Source: JAOPZW01 sp963807305
GTDB lineage: Bacteria; Actinomycetota; Thermoleophilia; Solirubrobacterales; Solirubrobacteraceae
Reading direction: 5' to 3'
Assembly: GCA_963807305.1 (NCBI GenBank)
Contig: CAWEBN010000011.1
Coordinates: 346,998 to 410,997 of the forward strand
DNA: 64,000 nt
The position numbers and the translations under genes are program-made. The notes below the pieces were generated by a model, which saw only the letters and a program-made list of their open reading frames with translations, did no database searches and was not told the DNA's origin. Position 1 is the stretch's first letter; every line of letters begins with the position of its first letter. Below, one piece after another: positions 61,168 through 64,000 of the stretch.

Positions 61168-64000
61168 CGCGAGCCTCGCGCCCTCGTAGCGCGCGGTCGC
61201 GCTCGCGCACCCGCGAGGGCGGCGCTCCTCGGGTCGGGCTGCCCCACATGCCGCGGTCGGCCGCCTCGAGCAGCCGGTCGGCGATGCCGCGCGCCGCCCA
61301 GGGTTGCGCGCTGGAGGAACGCCTGCATCTCCGGATCGAGCAGCGTAGCGCGCGCGACCTCGGCGTACATCCAGTCGTCGACGACGTCCGCGGTGGCGTC
61401 GTACCCGAACAGGTAGTCGACGGTGGTGCGACCTCGAGGCCGCCCTTGTAGCCGTGCTGGCGGATGCTCTCCAGCCACTTCGGGTTGACTACCCGCGAGC
61501 GGAAGACGCGCAGCGCCTCCTCGTTCAGGTCGTGTACGCGAGGGCGTGCCGGGTCCTGGGAGTCGCCGAAGTAGCGGCGAGGGTTGGCGCCGGTCAGGGC
61601 GCGGATCGTGGCGATCATGCCGCCGTGGAACTGGAGGTAATCGTCCGAGTCGAAGATGTCGTGCTCGCGGTTGTCCTGGTTCTTGACCGCGACCTGGACC
61701 GGGCGAGCGCCTCGCGGAAGCGCGCGCGCGCATCGACGCCGAAGGCCTCGCGGGTGTAGGCGTAGCCGCCCCAGTTCACGTAGGTCTCGGCGAAGTCTGC
61801 GTCTGAGCGCCACTGGCGCTCATCGATGAGCGGCAGGATGCCCGCGCCGTAGGTGCCCGGGGGACTGCCGAAGACGCGGTACCCCGCCTCGATCCAGGCC
61901 TGCGCCGGCGGGACGCCCGCCTCGAGCAGCCTTTGCTGATCGCGCAGGCGGTTGCGGCGGACGTAGTTGTCGTCGGGGGATTCATCGAGGGCGGAGACCA
62001 GTTCGACCGCCTCGTCGAGGAGCGCGATGGCGTGCGGGAAGGCGTCGCGGAAGAAGCCGGAGATGCGACTGACCACATCGATGCGAGGACGCCCCAGCTC
62101 GGCGAGCGGGATCACCTCGAGGGCCACGACGCGCCGGCTCTCGGCCTGCCAGCGAGGCCGCACGCCCAGCAGCGACGAGCACCTGGGCGATGTCGTCACC
62201 CTGTGTGCGCATCGCGCTGGTGCCCCAGTCGAGAGGCCCACCACTCCGGGTAGCGGCCCTCGTCGCGCAGGTAGCGATCGACGAGCGCCTGCGCGAGCCG
62301 CTGTCCCGTCTGCCAGGCGGTGGGGCTCGGCACCACACGCGGGTCGATCGAGTAGAAGTTGCGCCCGGTCGGCAGAACGTCGATGCCCCGCGGTCGGCGC
62401 GCCCTCGGGCCCGACGCATGTAGCCGCCGTCCAGCGCGCGCACGACGCCGATCAGGTCGTCGGGCGTGCGCAGGTTCCGCGGGACGAGTTCGTCGCAGAC
62501 GAAGCGCAGCACGCGCTCGACGCCGGCGTCGGCCAGCCCCAGGACCTCCGTGCACACCTCCGCCGCGGCGCTCGCGCGCCAGTCGCGGACGGCGAGCGCG
62601 TCGAGCAGCGCCATGTGCGCGTCCTCGAGGCGGTCGACGAGGTCGCCCGCGCTGGCGTTCGGGCCGCGGAAGCGCTCCACGAGGCCGTCCGGCGCCTGCT
62701 GCACGGGCGCGCCGCCCGCCGCCACCAGCGCCGGCTCATCGAGTCCGAAGGCCGCGCCGACGGCGCGGCGCAGACCCGGCACGTCGCCCGACCGAGCCGC
62801 AGCATGGCCGACACGAGCCCTCGCAGCTGATCGCCTCGCGGCGCGCGGCCGAGCACGTGCAGGCCGTCCTTGACCTGGATGTCCTTGACCTCGCACAGGT
62901 AGCCGTCGATGTGCTCGACGAGCTTTCCGACGTCCTCGGGCCGCTCGTGGATGTCCAGGTCGGCCTGCAGGTTGGCGCGCTCGATCGCCGACCAGATCCG
63001 GGCAGCGAGGCCCGGCAGCTTGGACGGGTCGAGCACCTCCAGGCGCGCGTACTCGTCGAGCAGCGCCTCCAGCTCGGCCATCTCGTCGTAGGTGTCGGCG
63101 CGCATCATCGGCGGGACGAGGTGGTCGACGATCGTGGCGTGGGCGCGGCGCTTGGCCTGCACGCCCTCCCCGGGGTCGTTGACGACGAACGGGTAGACCA
63201 GCGGCAGCGAGCCGAGTGCCGCGTCGGGGGCGCAGGACTCGCTGAGGGCGAGCATCTTGCCTGGCGTCCACTCCAGCGTGCCGTGCTTGCCGAGGTGGAC
63301 GATGGCATGCACGCCAGCGCGCCTGGATCCAGCGGTAGCAGGCGAGGTAGTGGTGGGTCGGTGGCAGCTCGGGATCGTGGTAGATGCCGACCGGATCCTC
63401 TCCGTAGCCGCGCGGCGGCTGGATCGCCACGACGACGTTCCCAAGCTCCAGGCCGGCCACCACGAGGTCATCGCCGTCCACGTAGCGGTCGCCGGGAGCC
63501 GGCCCCCACCTGCCCTCGATCGCCTCGCGCAGGTCCGCGGGCAGCGTCGCGTACCAGTCGAGGTAGTCGGCGACCGGCAGGCGCAGCGGCGCGGCCGCCA
63601 GCTGGTCGGAGGTCAGGAACTCGGGATCGTGGCCGCCGGTGGCGATCAGCGCGTGCATCAGCGCGTCGCCGTCGGCGAAGTCGTGCTCGACGCGCATTCC
63701 GTCCTTGCGCAGCGTCGCGAGCAGCTCGATCGCGCTGGCCGGGGTGTCGAGGCCGACGGCCATGCCGATCTTCGCGTGCTTGGTCGGGAACGCGGTCAGC
63801 AGCAGCGCGACCCGGCGCTCGGTGGCGGGCAGGTGGCGCAGACGCGCGTGGTTGACCGCAAGGCCGGCGACGCGCGCGCAGCGCTCAGGATCGGCGACAT
63901 AGCGCGGCACCGGCACGCCCACCGGCGAGCCGCCGGCGTCGCGCTCCTTGAACGAGATGACGCCGCCGAGCAGCCGCCCGTCGAACTCGGGGATCGCGAC
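61160..64000 (-). CDS. cobN: CobN, cobaltochelatase large subunit, 5' end beyond window, multiple frameshifts
   Basis: Large subunit of the ATP-dependent cobaltochelatase that inserts cobalt into hydrogenobyrinic acid a,c-diamide. The frame is open to the window edge. Conserved blocks in order from the edge: GVISFKERDAGGSPVGVP, ALLLTAFPTKHAKIGMAVGL, HAIVHLGKHGTLEWTPGKML, LVYPFVVNDPGEGVQAKRRA, DLDIHERPEDVGKLVEHIDG, RNFYSIDPRVVPSPTAWQTG, VFGSPPGTYGAGILPLIDER, VKNQDNREHDIFDSDDYLQF, VDYLFGYDATADVVDDWMY. Frame changes occur near 63320, 62790, 62400, 62250, 62170, 61700, 61430 and 61300. This density points to consensus errors rather than a pseudogene. It is the first visible gene of the minus-strand cobalamin operon. 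Confidence 0.88.

Noticed and set aside
1..64000. CRISPR arrays, rRNA genes and phage genes
   Set aside because: No regularly spaced direct repeats, ribosomal RNA signatures or phage structural genes were seen; the only mobile element recognised is the IS110 copy.

Overview
The window is 64 kb of very GC-rich bacterial DNA with short intergenic gaps, GTG starts and many 4-base stop/start overlaps. The gene families (DUF899 thioredoxin-fold proteins, ECF41 and ECF42 sigma factors, DHA2 exporters, an aerobic cobalamin pathway with CobN plus a fused ChlI/ChlD protein) point to a high-GC actinobacterium, plausibly of the Thermoleophilia/Solirubrobacterales type. That placement is inference; no rRNA or tRNA is visible to confirm it.

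Region 1 (1-9.5 kb): the end of an ABC-F ATPase, then a minus-strand redox operon (flavin disulfide oxidoreductase, SDR, DipZ-like thioredoxin, peroxiredoxin), a divergent glyoxalase-fold gene, an enoyl-CoA hydratase remnant and two tandem DUF899 genes. Region 2 (9.5-14.2 kb): an aromatic-ring FAD monooxygenase divergent from a NodD-type LysR regulator, then a 14-TM exporter with a MarR-like tail split by a frameshift. Region 3 (14.2-20 kb) is the most disturbed stretch: a DUF1214 gene remnant, long non-coding gaps, a duplicated short coding motif, several very small genes and an intact IS110-family transposase. Region 4 (20-31 kb): a rifamycin phosphotransferase with a 19-bp RAE-like inverted repeat just upstream, several glyoxalase-fold genes, a methyltransferase, a PadR/membrane-protein pair and a TetR regulator. 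Region 5 (31-47.9 kb): secreted beta-helix and M23 peptidase proteins, small membrane proteins, a second DHA2 exporter preceded by two tandem palindromic repeats, an ECF42 sigma factor with its DGPF partner and a third DUF899 gene, an ECF41 sigma factor with a YceI gene, and an acyl-CoA synthetase. Region 6 (48-64 kb): an aerobic (late cobalt insertion) cobalamin cluster.

The cobalamin genes run cobG-cobH-cobIJ (plus), cobK (minus), cobF (plus), then a tightly overlapping minus-strand operon read from the window end: cobN, chlID, cobO, an ApgM-like metalloenzyme gene, cobB, a cobU-cobC fusion, cobL and cobM. Together they cover most of corrin ring construction, cobalt insertion, amidation, adenosylation and part of lower-loop assembly. 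cobA, cobQ, cobD/cbiB, cobS and cobT are not in the window.

The best regulatory signals are self-consistent pairs: TGTCACA-N16-TGTC before both the ECF41 gene and yceI; TGTCCA-N17-CGAC before both the ECF42 operon and the small-gene/DUF899 operon; and the RAE-like site before rph. Many single-base frameshifts occur, rising sharply after 59 kb (at least six in cobN, several in chlID). The gradient and the repair of conserved motifs by one-base edits suggest consensus errors rather than real gene decay.
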